Shown: piece after piece, positions 31,990 to 41,216 of the stretch | Position numbering within the stretch: the first letter of the stretch is position 1 | Layout: every line of letters begins with the position of its first letter | Source: Adiantum capillus-veneris | Taxonomy: Eukaryota; Streptophyta; Polypodiopsida; Polypodiales; Pteridaceae | Direction of reading: 5' to 3' | Length of the DNA stretch: 64,000 nucleotides | NCBI GenBank assembly: GCA_014529385.2 | Contig: CM043942.1 | Span: 108,701,141-108,765,140, forward strand | Made by a program: the position numbers and the translations under genes | Notes under the pieces: generated by a model | Told to the model about the DNA's origin: nothing | Databases searched by the model: none | Seen by the model: the letters and a program-made list of their open reading frames with translations, nothing else

Positions 31990-32836
31990 ATCGTCTCTAA
32001 TATCCACAATGTCCCATGAAAGCTTGAACCCCTTTGATTGTTGTTGGTCTAGGCAATTTAGCAATAACATTATTTTTATCCATATCAGTAGCTATGCCAT
32101 TTTTAGACACTATATGTCCAAGAATTTTTCCTTGTCTACCCATAAATGTGCATTTTTCAGGATTTCAGCAAATCCTGTAAAGCCTACATTTTTCAAATAC
32201 CTTTTTGAGGTGTTCAAAATGATCAGCCCGGATTAAAGAATGTACACATAAATCATCCATATATACTTCCAAGAAATTCCGAAGATATTCTTTAAACGCA
32301 TGGCTCATCAATCTTTGAAATGTGGCAGGAGCATTATTTAACCCAAAAGGCATAACTTGATAGGTAAAAATATCCCATTCAGTTGCAAAGGCAATTTTAT
32401 GTTGATCTTTGGGGTCAACCAAAAGTTGATTGTATCCAAAAAGGCCATCTAAAAAGCTGTAAGCTTTTTTTTCTACAACTCATTCTAAAACATGCTCAGT
32501 GATTGGAAGAGGAAATTTATCTTTAATGGTAGTTCCATTCACTTTCTTGAGATTGACATACACTCTTAATTTTCCATTTTTCTTGGGTACTACCACAATT
32601 GGAGACACCCAATCTATGTGTTCAATTTCATGAATGGATTCGTCTTCCTTTAGCTTTTCTATCTCCTCTTTGATCTTTCTGGAAAATGTTTCATTATAAG
32701 TATATGGCCTTTGTCTTCTTGGTTTTTCATCATCTCTCATAGGTATGGTATGTTGATAGATTTTTGGATCAACACCCTTGAGATCCTTATAAGACCAAGC
32801 GAAGATATCCCAATATTCTTTCAGTAAGCTTAACAA
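31990..32836 (-). pseudogene. Element D reverse transcriptase
   Basis: Pieces at 32480-32836 (WDIFAWSYKDLKGVDP, WVSPIVVVPKKNGKLRVYVN, IKDKFPLPITEHVLE) and 32165-32422 (MPFGLNNAPATFQRLM, EVYMDDLCVHSL). The catalytic YMDD is intact. Stops and frame changes occur at about 32160 and 32425-32480. Confidence 0.85.
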
Positions 32837-33279
32837 AAGCTCTTATTCTTCTTCAGTCGGGTCATTTTTGCAATGTAGACCAGTCTAGGCTCTTCTCTTG
32901 GTTCGGCCACATCTATCTTTTTTGCAGTTTCTGGTCCTTTGTAGGACTCACCCCATTTTCTTAGTTCCATGACAGGGTTGTTTGACTATAATCTTTCGGT
33001 CTTGAGAGTATATTTCTTATACTGGGATGGAACACTCATTACATCTTTACCCTCTTCCTCAATTGTTTCCATTTTAGTGGTATACATCTCCTTTAAAACT
33101 TTCTTCCAACTCTTAATACTTTTTTTTTCGTTCAACTCGTGTCATGGTTGAATCCGTGTCTTGGTATTTAGGGTTTTCTTGAGTTTCCTTTATCATTTTT
33201 CTTGATGTTTTTGATATGTTTTGCTTTTCATTTGAAGGATATCTACCCGTGATTTTGTCTTTGACACAATCATGTGCAT
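32837..33279 (-). pseudogene. Element D linker between protease and RT
   Basis: Readable fragments match the F linker: DCVKDKITGR (F: DCVKDKISGR), LKEMYTTKMET, SVPSQYKKYT (F: DVPSHYRKFT), GPETAKKIDVAEP (F: GPEDAKKVDLAAP). Homology stops at about 33275, exactly where the LTR of element C begins. Confidence 0.65.
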
Positions 33280-33747
33280 TGTAGACAGCGGAGATAGTCT
33301 CAATAGGCGGGAATTATCTCTTGGAAGCCAAACAGTGGACCAGCCAGTAATTACCATGGTGGTTACCACAGTAACCTCAAGAGGCTATAAATAGGACCCA
33401 TTACATTGTAATCAGGCTGATTGTACTTTGGATTTCTTGTACTCTTTGACTTCTTACTTCTAGTCTCTTGGTTCTAGTCTTTGAAGCTGTCTTGAGTGAC
33501 AATTTTTTCACTTGTAACTCTACTCTGTAGTCATTACTATAGTATTCAATTGCGCTTCAGTCTATGATACCTTGTATTAGTTCTTCATAAACTCTAAAAC
33601 TAAACCTAAAACACTTTTCCAGTCATTCAGTCTGTTTCTAGTTCCAGTAGAGTAATTCAATTCAATAATTATTCCAACTCAGTTTCTATATTCCATTCCA
33701 ATTTCACTAAATGAACTGACGACTTCTAGCAGCTGTAAATTCTAACA
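33280..33747 (+). mobile_element. 5' LTR of element C (about 468 bp)
   Basis: Starts TGTAGACAGC and ends TTCTAACA, with a TATA box at 33386. It interrupts element D coding sequence. Followed by CTGGAATCAGC, a weak Met-type primer-site match. The 3' LTR is not in the window, so the edges are inferred from TG/CA and the break in D homology. Confidence 0.5.
33386..33394 (+). promoter_or_regulatory. TATA box of the element C LTR
   Basis: TATAAATAG on the plus strand, about 105 bp from the LTR start, as expected for a short U3. Confidence 0.6.
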
Positions 33748-33748
33748 C

Positions 33749-33758
33749 TGGAATCAGC
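33749..33758 (+). promoter_or_regulatory. Weak primer-site candidate of element C
   Basis: TGGAATCAGC matches TGGTATCAGA at 8 of 10 positions, one base from the LTR end. Confidence 0.3.
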
Positions 33759-33863
33759 TATTTGAAGGGATCATCTCCAATTCCATTTTGGCGATCACGA
33801 TGGCTAGAGTTGTTTGCTCATTGACCAGACTGCTTCTCCCAGTTTGAATTTTCAGCTGAAGAT

Positions 33864-34770
33864 ATGGCACCCAAAACCAGCCGTGGTTGTAAACCATCCT
33901 ACCGCATTGACCCTATCCCTGAGGAGTCCTAAAGAGATTCTGATCCTAAGGCTGAACCAAGGACTGAGACTGAGACTCCGGAGGAGCACAGTCAAGCTGA
34001 TGAGGCTAAGGTCTCTCAGCACTCCAATCAGTCCAAACAAAGAAGGGCTGAGAGGAAAGAACTCAAGGCCAGCAGTTCTCGGACCACACATGGGGATGAA
34101 GGAGCCAAAGGCAGTAAAGGTAGTCGCCAATGTTCCAGACGAAAGCCCACGGAAGAGATAGAAATTGAGATTACAGAAGAAATTCACTGGGATGCAGATA
34201 CAGACCATTACAAGAAATCTTCAGAATGGAGTCAAGTTCTTAAGATGAGAAAAGTCCGAAATGGTGCTGATCGACATGATTACACCTCTTCATTGAAAAT
34301 TTCTTTTCCAGTGTTTAAGGGTGGGAAGAAAGATGACCGGGATGTTCATATCCAAGCCTTTGAACAGTATGCTGAGTTGAAAAACATTGATGAAGATGAC
34401 GGGCGGGAATACTTTCCTTAGACATTAAAGGAGGCAGCAAGGAAATGGTACTACCATTACCTAGCTTGCCAACTCAGATTCTATAACAAAATACTCAAAG
34501 CTTTTTTACTGGAATATTCAGATAGCAGAGGATATGAGGATATCCTCTGTGAACTAGATAAGATACAGCAAAGGAAATTATCAGTTAGAAGCTATGTTGA
34601 GAAAATCAAGGAACTGACTAGGCAGCTACAGGAACCACCATCAAAAAAATGATTGCAGGAATGGTTTTTAAATGGTTTCTGTAGTAAGAAGCTTAGGGAA
34701 CAGGAGGTGCTGGCACCAACAAAGAAATTTAATGATCTGGTGCAGCGAGCCCTGAAGCTAAAATAGCGGG
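33864..34770 (+). pseudogene. Element C gag
   Basis: ATG at 33864 (MAPKTSRGCKPSYRIDPIPE), a stop at codon 23 (33930), then a charged N-terminal region and a capsid-like core: KISFPVFKGGKKDDRDVHIQ, LKEAARKWYYHYL, YEDILCELDKIQQRK and SVRSYVEKIKELTRQL. More in-frame stops lie near 34420, 34650 and 34765. The gag is of gypsy type and distinct from those of A, E and the gag-only element. Confidence 0.7.
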
Positions 34771-34989
34771 CTAAGAAGGAAAGAAGTCATAAAAAGAGGG
34801 GTTCAGTGGTAGCAGTACTTCTACTGAGAATTTTGATTCCAGTAAGACCTCCAGTAGTTATGAAAGCAACTCGGATGAGAAAAGTAAAGACAAGACTAAG
34901 AAGGGGTCTTGGTCTAGAAAGATTGATGAGATGGCCCGGTAGATTGTTGAAATCAGCCAGAGCAGACAACCAATAAGAAGAGTGGAAAC

Positions 34990-35330
34990 CTGATGTTCAA
35001 AGTGTAAATCCAAAGATCATGTTTCCAATGAATGTCCACAATGTACTTACTGCAAAGCTTACGGCCATCTATGGAACAACTGTGGCATTCGCATTCATCA
35101 TTTTAAGTAGGGGAAACATCTGTCTGTGGTGGCATTTACCAATGCTGAACCAGTAAAAGTGGAGACTACCAGTGTACCCAAGAAGAGAAATTAGGTATCA
35201 TCGATGCTGGTACAAGGCGAGACAGATACCAAGGGGGTACTCTCGTCGGGGTCGTGGTAATTTCCAGAGTCAGTCTGAATTGATATACTTGTGGTAAGTA
35301 TGGGCATTTCACAGCTCAGTGTCCAGAAAC
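34990..35330 (+). pseudogene. Element C gag zinc knuckles
   Basis: Two adjacent CX2CX4HX4C knuckles (CSKCKSKDHVSNEC and CTYCKAYGHLWNNC) at 34998-35082, and a third partial one (CGKYGHFTAQC) near 35290. Stops interrupt the frame. Confidence 0.65.
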
Positions 35331-35507
35331 ACTTGTTATTGCGGCTACTAACGCAAAAGCCCCATAACCAATTCCTGTACGAGCGGTTACACACAACAAA
35401 GGGGTAGTGATTGAAGAAATCCCAGATAACCAACGAAACCAGTCAATCATGAAAGTAGAAAATGGGCTCAACAAAGAGAGGTGTGAAAAGCCAAGGGTAA
35501 AGAAAAG

Positions 35508-36566
35508 GTGGTTGATGAATGGCAGGAGCAAGGAGAATTGGCGGCGAAAATCACTGAGGATTTAGCCAAGAAGCTGCCAACAAAGAAGCCAAAGAATTCT
35601 GATGCTCAGGTCATTCAGAAGATACCAGCAAAGTCTTCTAAGAAAGCACAACCAAATCAGTCAAGGTCTGGAACACATGAGACCATGTTGGCTGCAGTTC
35701 AGGGATTGATGGAAGAATTAGGGACTGACAAGGGATCTGAAAGCACTAGAACAAAGGAATGGTATTGTGCAGATACTACCAATTCTTCAAGTTCTTATAG
35801 CAACTCCGATCATGAAAAGGAGGAAAATCATGTCAAAATTTATGACAGAATTCAGAAACTCACGGTGGAATTAGAGGACATTAGAAAAACTTTGCCTGAA
35901 GCAGCAAATTTCATTAGACAGCGAAGGAAGGCTGAGGTGGAAGCCAGAACGGTTGATTTGGCTGTTGTCAGAGATGATGAAGTGCCAATGATCCAGGTAG
36001 ATTATAAAGTTAGGAAACAATGGGAGCCACTATCTAGTGTCATACTAGATGGAGGAGCAGATGTAAACATCCTGGGGGCACATCTTCAGCAAAGGATGGG
36101 AATTACAAATCTAAAACCTGCACCTTTCAAAGTTTGAATGGCGGACCATTGGGTAGTGTAGGCAACTGGTATGATAGAAGGTATGCATATAAGAGTGGGC
36201 AAGGAAAAGTTCAAAACTAGCCTCCTAGTATTAGATGTACAAGGCACGTATGGAATGCTATTGGGGCTCCCATGGTTGCGAACAGCACACAAAGTTCACG
36301 ACTATGCTAATCAGACTCTGACAATACAAGGTGCCAGTAGCAAAACTCAGATTCAGACGAACAACACTAGGAGCTGGAAAAAGAAGTTGAAACATGAAGA
36401 GCTTTGCCAGAAGTATAAGGTGAAGAAAATTGAGAGAATGTTGGCAGCAATGAATATTTTCCCATTAATGCAGTGTTACTGGACAAAGATCGGGCTGAAA
36501 AGCAAAAGAAGCAATTTCCAGACTAGTTCACTGAGCAAAAGTGTGGAGAACGGCCAGTTCAGCTAA
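35508..36566 (+). pseudogene. Element C protease region
   Basis: One frame with two internal stops (36135 and about 36159). A Lys-rich linker and a predicted helical part (RIQKLTVELEDIRKTLPEA) precede a retropepsin-like domain: SSVILDGGADVNILGAHL is the active site with DGG, and GMLLGLPWLRTA is the ILG turn. Downstream EELCQKYKVKKIERMLA is linker. Confidence 0.7.
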
Positions 36567-36937
36567 CTGGAAGGCCAGAAGAACTAGTTAATTACAGTAT
36601 ACCAGTGGATTCTGAACAAATACACTTGGAAGAAGTTACTGAAAATCCGAATAGCAGTTCAGAGATCAGGGGGCCGTCTTGGGATTATGCTGAGGAGTCA
36701 ACCAAGAGAAAAGCCAAAGGGCCTAACTGGTTCCTTTCAGATGATCAGGAAATATAGGAATGGAATTTAGGTTTGGAAGAAAATCCTAGATTGATCAAAG
36801 TCAACAAGCATCTGAATCCTAAGATGAAAGAGAAGGCCCGACATATGTTCCATCAGTACAAGGATGTGTTCACATGGGAACATATTGATCTTAAAGGAGT
36901 AGATCCAGAAGTATGTCAGTACTACAACATAACATGA
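36567..36937 (+). pseudogene. Element C pre-RT segment, truncated
   Basis: Readable: MKEKARHMFHQYKDVFTWEH and DLKGVDPEVCQYYN, the conserved stretch just before RT in this gypsy group. Homology ends at about 36937 in foldback sequence; RT and everything after it are absent. Confidence 0.6.
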
Positions 36938-37001
36938 AGATATCGACGCATCATATATCGACGGCCATGCCTTTCCACGCATATATCGATGGAATTAGAG
37001 C
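36938..37001. repeat. Left arm of a foldback sequence split by the gag-only element
   Basis: ATATCGACG-type repeats and CCTTTCCACGCATATATCGA. The reverse complement resembles 43470-43525 (GCGTGGAAAGGC, GATATCGACG). With the 37006-43437 insertion removed the two arms would face each other. Confidence 0.5.
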
Positions 37002-37005
37002 ACGT
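37002..37005. repeat. Candidate target duplication of the gag-only element (ACGT, left)
   Basis: ACGT precedes the left LTR and also follows the right LTR at 43438-43441. Only four bases, so weak support. Confidence 0.4.
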
Positions 37006-38095
37006 TGGTGCAGCCAAAGTTGGTCCGACCTAGGAGATGGTCTATACCAGGCATAGGCATCATGTGAGTGCAGTGTAGAAGGCTAGGACAGGTACCAAGG
37101 CTCTAGGCAACCCAAGGATAGCGGACGTGTATGCTAGATGTGGTTTTTTAGGCCAAAGGTTTTTCAGGCCCTGGTGCTCAAGATATTACAGTTTAAAGAA
37201 AGAGTATGTAGCAGATCCCCGACAGACAGGGCAGCAGGGGACAGGTGGCCCGGGCTGATGTCAATGTATATGTGTGTAGTGCTCGAGTTGTGGAGCATGC
37301 ATGTCTTTTCGGATTGCGAATTGGAGCTCTGGATAGCAAGATATGGTCAGTTGAAGATTTTTCGGGGGCCGGGTCTGAGCCCACTTGACCGCACTGGAAA
37401 AGGTTCCATCTGGCGTCTTTTGAGCCTCGCCAAAGTTCTCGGTGATAGCATGTACCATGTGAAGCTAGCACCAATCGCCGACACGTCAATCGGATGCTTA
37501 GTCGGCAAGTTATGGCAAGACGAAGTTGGGAGCATTTGGTGACAGTGAGCTTGCAGATGAGTTTGATTGGTTTTGACGACCTGGGTTTGCGGCCTTAGAA
37601 GGCTCGAGAAGGGGCGAAGGGGGAGTGGAATGAAGTCTACCATAGCAATTTTCAGCGGGTTTCCCTGACTCAGGCATAGGGTCACTGGGCAAGGAGGAGA
37701 AAAGCTCTAAAGCCAAGGGGTAATTTCCACTTCCAAGGGTTTTGCAGAGATGTTTTTTTTGGTTTAGAAGGCTAGGCCTCGTGGTGGTGCCACGTGTCCA
37801 CTGAATGGACCCACATGCGCACTGGCAGGCTTGGATGATGGTCTATATGACGTAGGCCATGAGCCTCCATTGTTACACAAGAGGGAGCATAGGAGCTCCG
37901 TGAGAGATGGCCATGGCGTGCGCGCCGATGGCGCTGCGCAGGCGGAGGTTGTGCGATTTTGGCAGCGTCGACGCAGTGGCGCGCGCGCCGGTGTAGTAGC
38001 GAAGTAGTGGCGATGATGTGGTGCTTGCCTGACAGGGGCAATTCCCATGGCCCAATGGGCCCCGAAATTTTAAAAGGAGGAGAGGGGCAATAGCG

Positions 38096-38119
38096 ACATC
38101 GCTATTGCCTCCCCCCCTC
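38096..38119. promoter_or_regulatory. Hairpin in gag-only LTR (10-bp stem, ACAT loop)
   Basis: GGCAATAGCG, ACAT, CGCTATTGCC. The same hairpin recurs at 42416-42439 in the other LTR, and a longer G/C-extended version at 38410-38439 and 42740-42769, always upstream of the TATA box. Confidence 0.8.
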
Positions 38120-38566
38120 AGGTAAGAGATGAGTCCCGCAGCAGAGAGGGAGGGCGAGAAACTCGGAGGAAACCAAAGCGGGCAAATCCAAGCAGGGCCA
38201 AGTGGCCGGGCAAAGGGGAAGACCAAAGAAGCCGGGCAAATCAAAGGGTGTAAAGCCAAACCAAGTGCAAGGCCAAAAGAGGAAAAAGGTGGTAAGGAGG
38301 AGCCCGATGGGTAGAGGGAAAGAGTCAAAGTCAAAAAAAAGAGCAGTATAAGGCTAAACCAAAAGAGGGTAAAAGGTGAAAAATAAAAAATAAAAAAATG
38401 AAGAGCCTAGGGGGCAATAGCGACATCGCTAATGCCCCCCCTCCCAAGTGCAAAGAGTGAAGAAGAGAGAGATAGAGAAAAGCGGTGCCCTCCTTCCCAA
38501 AAGATACCAATTCAAGGTGCCAAGTGGACCTATTAAATTGTAAATTCCCAAATTAAAGTCCCCCCC

Positions 38567-38574
38567 TATAAAAG
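38567..38574 (+). promoter_or_regulatory. TATA box of the gag-only 5' LTR
   Basis: TATAAAAG after a C run; the equivalent in the right LTR is 42897-42904. Confidence 0.7.
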
Positions 38575-39109
38575 TCAAAAATGAATCAAATTTGGGGCTT
38601 TTTTGGCCTTTGGAGGTGCCGTTTGAAGCCTGCAAAGTGGAGTTCTCTAGCAAGCTAGCCCCTTTGTAACTTTTGCTTGAAAATGGCCATGGTAATGGCA
38701 TTGCAAGCGGGTGTATGTGTTTTCTGAAGTGCAATCAAGCCACAATTGCCTCCCGTGTCGTTGTTTCCCCTTCCCCCCGTCTCTTTCTCCTGCTTTCATG
38801 TCCCTCCTCGGTGCCGGTTGTGTGAAAGTGTGTGCCCCCCCGGATTGATGGTGTTTTGAGTGAGAGAGTGAGATTGAGTGGTTGTGTGTGTGTGTAAGGG
38901 TGGGGAGAGGCAGTGGTAGTAGGTGTATCTTCTGTGGTGATTGGTAGAGTGTGTGAGCAGTGGCAATTGAGCAGGCGGTGGTCTGCTAGTGTTAAGTGTT
39001 TCTTTGAAGGTGTTTTCTGAGAGGATAGGGGTGTTGTGAATACCCTGAGCTATAGAGAGGCCCTTGTGTTTGTGCTGGGCGTGTTCCCCCATTCCCCCTC
39101 TCCATCTTC

Positions 39110-39127
39110 TGGTGCCCCCACTGAGGA
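39110..39127 (+). promoter_or_regulatory. Primer-binding site of the gag-only element
   Basis: TGGTGCCCCCACTGAGGA, 5 bases after the LTR end; one mismatch to the site of element A. The tRNA is not assigned. Confidence 0.6.
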
Positions 39128-39212
39128 GCACACCGATGCTCCTAGTTGAAGTCGAAGCAGTGATTTTTGTGATGCCAAAGGTGTGGCCTTTGAAGAGCAG
39201 GTGTTGCTAGTG

Positions 39213-40730
39213 ATGGCTTGGGCAAGATTTCCCATTTTCATTGGGGTTGAAGATGTGGAAACTTGGCTTCAAGACTACGGATTGTTCGTGTTGGAAAGCG
39301 GTTTATCGAGGGAAGATGGTGCGGTACAGGTTTTCCCACTCCTAGTTCGTGGTAAAGCAAAGCTATGGTTCGATAGCCTTGGTGATGAAGAAAAGGCAGA
39401 TTGTGAAGCCCTGGAGGCAGCTTTTCGAAGCAGATTTGCAGCGGATGCACAGCTAGATGAAGTAAAGCGGAAGCTAGACAGTTTGAAGCAAAGCTTGGAG
39501 GTAGATTTTCAAGCATTCGAGTGGGAGTTCAAAGCTCTTTGGGGGAAGTTAATCAAGGAAACTGCTGCAGAAAATGCCAGTTTTTTGAATTTGTGTAAAT
39601 TCATGGATTGCCTGCATGAAGAGGTGCGAGATAAGGTGGAAATAGATGGTCCAATGTCGTATGAGGAGGCGATAGCTCTAGCGAGAGGGCGTACCAAGAA
39701 GATTTTGAAGAAACTTGAGGCTGGGCGGTGTTTGCAAGGTGCAGTGATGTCAAAGCAGTGTGAGACGATGGTAGCTGAGCCACAGGTGGTGCAAAGTGAA
39801 GTGCAAGTGCGAGAAGAGCCAGGGGTTCTTTGGCTGCAAAGAGACAGAATGGTTCCTATGCCGAAGATGCCGGCTAGAGCGGTTCCAATGGTGGAGGAAG
39901 TGCAGGTGGTTCCGGAGTGTACAAAGAGTGTGCTGCCGAGTTCGAATGAAGCCTATGAAGCTCCAATGAAGTGTGGTAAAGAGCAAGGAGTGCGGTTTCT
40001 AGACGAGGTTGAAGCGGTGAATCTAGAGGAGATTTCCGAGCTTGAAACCGAAGAGGAGGTTGAATCGAATGACAGTAGCTCTATGGACGCAGATACGAGT
40101 TGGGAGACCGAATCATCCCAATCCAGGTATGATGATTTCGACCTCTTGCATGTGAGTGGAGAGGCAGTGAATATGTGCGTGGAGCAGCATGAAGTGCAAG
40201 CCAAAGTGCTTAGCGAAGACCAAATGGAGCATTCTAGCCCTACAGGTGATGATGTGCGGGTAAAGCTGGTGTGTGGTGCCATACTAATGGCCATGTTAAT
40301 GAAGGTAGCGGTGGAATATGCCATAGTGGTGCAACAGGTGCAAAGTTTTTTCAAAAGGGTTAGGGCAGTTGTACCTATGGAAGAGGATGAGGAGAAGGCG
40401 ATAGAGAACGAGTTTCTCTCTTCCTTGGCAAAGATTGAGGATGCAGTGGTCGAAGAGCAGGTAATTGAAGCGGACAAGCAAGCGGTGCTTATTGACCTTG
40501 AAGGGCCAGTTGACAAGGAGGAGCTCGACAATGCTGGAATTGAGTTCCTGGCAGGTGAGAAAGGCCTAGTGGAGTCCAGGTTAAAGGTGCTTCCTATGCA
40601 GTTGGTGCCCTCTATGACAGATGATGCGGATTCCAAGGTGGTATCCAAGCTTTGTAAAGAGGTATGTGAGTGGTGGTTGAAAGGAATGGTGGTAAAAGCA
40701 GCTGTGCAGTGTGCTATTGAGCAGGTATAG
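39213..40730 (+). CDS. Gag-like protein of the gag-only element
   Basis: 505 residues from the first ATG (MAWARFPIFIGVEDVETWLQ); the frame is open ten codons upstream from a GTG. A capsid-like domain spans about residues 1-130 (PLLVRGKAKLWFDSL, FRSRFAADAQLDEVKRKLD, YEEAIALARGRTKK). No zinc knuckle is seen. An acidic Ser/Glu region follows (ETEEEVESNDSSSMDADTSW). Two similar hydrophobic-amphipathic stretches occur: MLMKVAVEYAIVVQQVQ and MVVKAAVQCAIEQV. The frame ends in a single TAG at 40728, after which the same phase stays open to 41036. It is the only intact protein of this element and probably forms the particle; packaging by a helper is inferred. Confidence 0.75.
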   Translation: MAWARFPIFIGVEDVETWLQDYGLFVLESGLSREDGAVQVFPLLVRGKAKLWFDSLGDEEKADCEALEAAFRSRFAADAQLDEVKRKLDSLKQSLEVDFQAFEWEFKALWGKLIKETAAENASFLNLCKFMDCLHEEVRDKVEIDGPMSYEEAIALARGRTKKILKKLEAGRCLQGAVMSKQCETMVAEPQVVQSEVQVREEPGVLWLQRDRMVPMPKMPARAVPMVEEVQVVPECTKSVLPSSNEAYEAPMKCGKEQGVRFLDEVEAVNLEEISELETEEEVESNDSSSMDADTSWETESSQSRYDDFDLLHVSGEAVNMCVEQHEVQAKVLSEDQMEHSSPTGDDVRVKLVCGAILMAMLMKVAVEYAIVVQQVQSFFKRVRAVVPMEEDEEKAIENEFLSSLAKIEDAVVEEQVIEADKQAVLIDLEGPVDKEELDNAGIEFLAGEKGLVESRLKVLPMQLVPSMTDDADSKVVSKLCKEVCEWWLKGMVVKAAVQCAIEQV

Positions 40731-41036
40731 GATCTGCTAGACGAGAATCTAGCTTTACATGGATGGGAGGGTGGGTCAGATGTGTTAGGTCTGTTTGATG
40801 CGAGTGATGGTACAAGCAGGTCTTTGGATGGTGAGCACGAGGGTTCCTTATTTAGTGTTCTTGGAGATGCTTTGTTGCGAGTGGGCAGTTTGCCAAGGAG
40901 TGCTTGGAGTGGTAGAAGCATGTGGATGGCAGTTTGGTTATGCAGTTGGATATGTGCCTTGGTGTGGCACTATGTAAAGTTGTTGCAGGTGGGTGGAAGA
41001 GACCAATGCAAGGTGTTCGACCTAGGAGGTTGGTGA
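40731..41036 (+). CDS. In-frame extension after the gag TAG stop, with membrane-like segment
   Basis: Same phase as gag, 101 residues, with no stop until 41034-41036. It contains a strongly hydrophobic stretch (MWMAVWLCSWICALVWHYV), a plausible membrane helix. It may be the original gag C-terminus cut by a point mutation, or a readthrough product; one TAG alone cannot decide. Confidence 0.4.
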   Translation, partial: DLLDENLALHGWEGGSDVLGLFDASDGTSRSLDGEHEGSLFSVLGDALLRVGSLPRSAWSGRSMWMAVWLCSWICALVWHYVKLLQVGGRDQCKVFDLGGW

Positions 41037-41199
41037 AAGGTAAAGCAGGGGGTTGGGCAACCCGCATGAAAAGGAAAGCGGGTAGGAGAGGCCAGTTTTT
41101 GTACATATGGTGGGTGTTTTGCAGTGTACAGAGGGTTTGTTTTTGTGTCCAGTTTTCTAGTGCAATAAGGCCATGTGTGGTTGAACATAAATGTTCAAC

Positions 41200-41210
41200 A
41201 AGGGGGTGGG
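41200..41210 (+). promoter_or_regulatory. Polypurine-like tract of the gag-only element
   Basis: AAGGGGGTGGG six bases before the right LTR start at 41217; one T interrupts the purines. Confidence 0.55.
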
Positions 41211-41216
41211 CAATGA

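Larger units (their letters stand above)
19181..33279 (-). mobile_element. Element D: decayed gypsy element related to element F, split by element E
   Basis: Minus strand, from right to left: linker (33279-32837), RT, RNase H, two zinc-binding segments, integrase C-terminus, second retropepsin-like ORF, W-repeats (to 29178), [element E 22315-29172], spacer, ORF3 (21026-20571), polypurine tract, LTR. Every part from linker to ORF3 has a homologue in the same order in element F (53700-64000). The gag half is missing because element C begins at 33280. The DDE core of integrase is deleted. Confidence 0.7.
37006..39104 (+). mobile_element. 5' LTR of the gag-only element (2,099 bp)
   Basis: Starts TGGTGCAGCC and ends CCCCTCTCCA. 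Contains two hairpins with ACAT loops (38096-38119 and 38410-38439), a TATA box at 38567 and no long ORF. It lacks about 115 bp that the other LTR has near 41373-41487. Confidence 0.85.

Noticed and set aside
39953-40921. A 322-codon minus-strand frame across the gag of the gag-only element
   Set aside because: Antisense shadow of gag: low-complexity Ser/Thr content and no family resemblance; the plus-strand frame has a capsid motif and correct place after a primer site.
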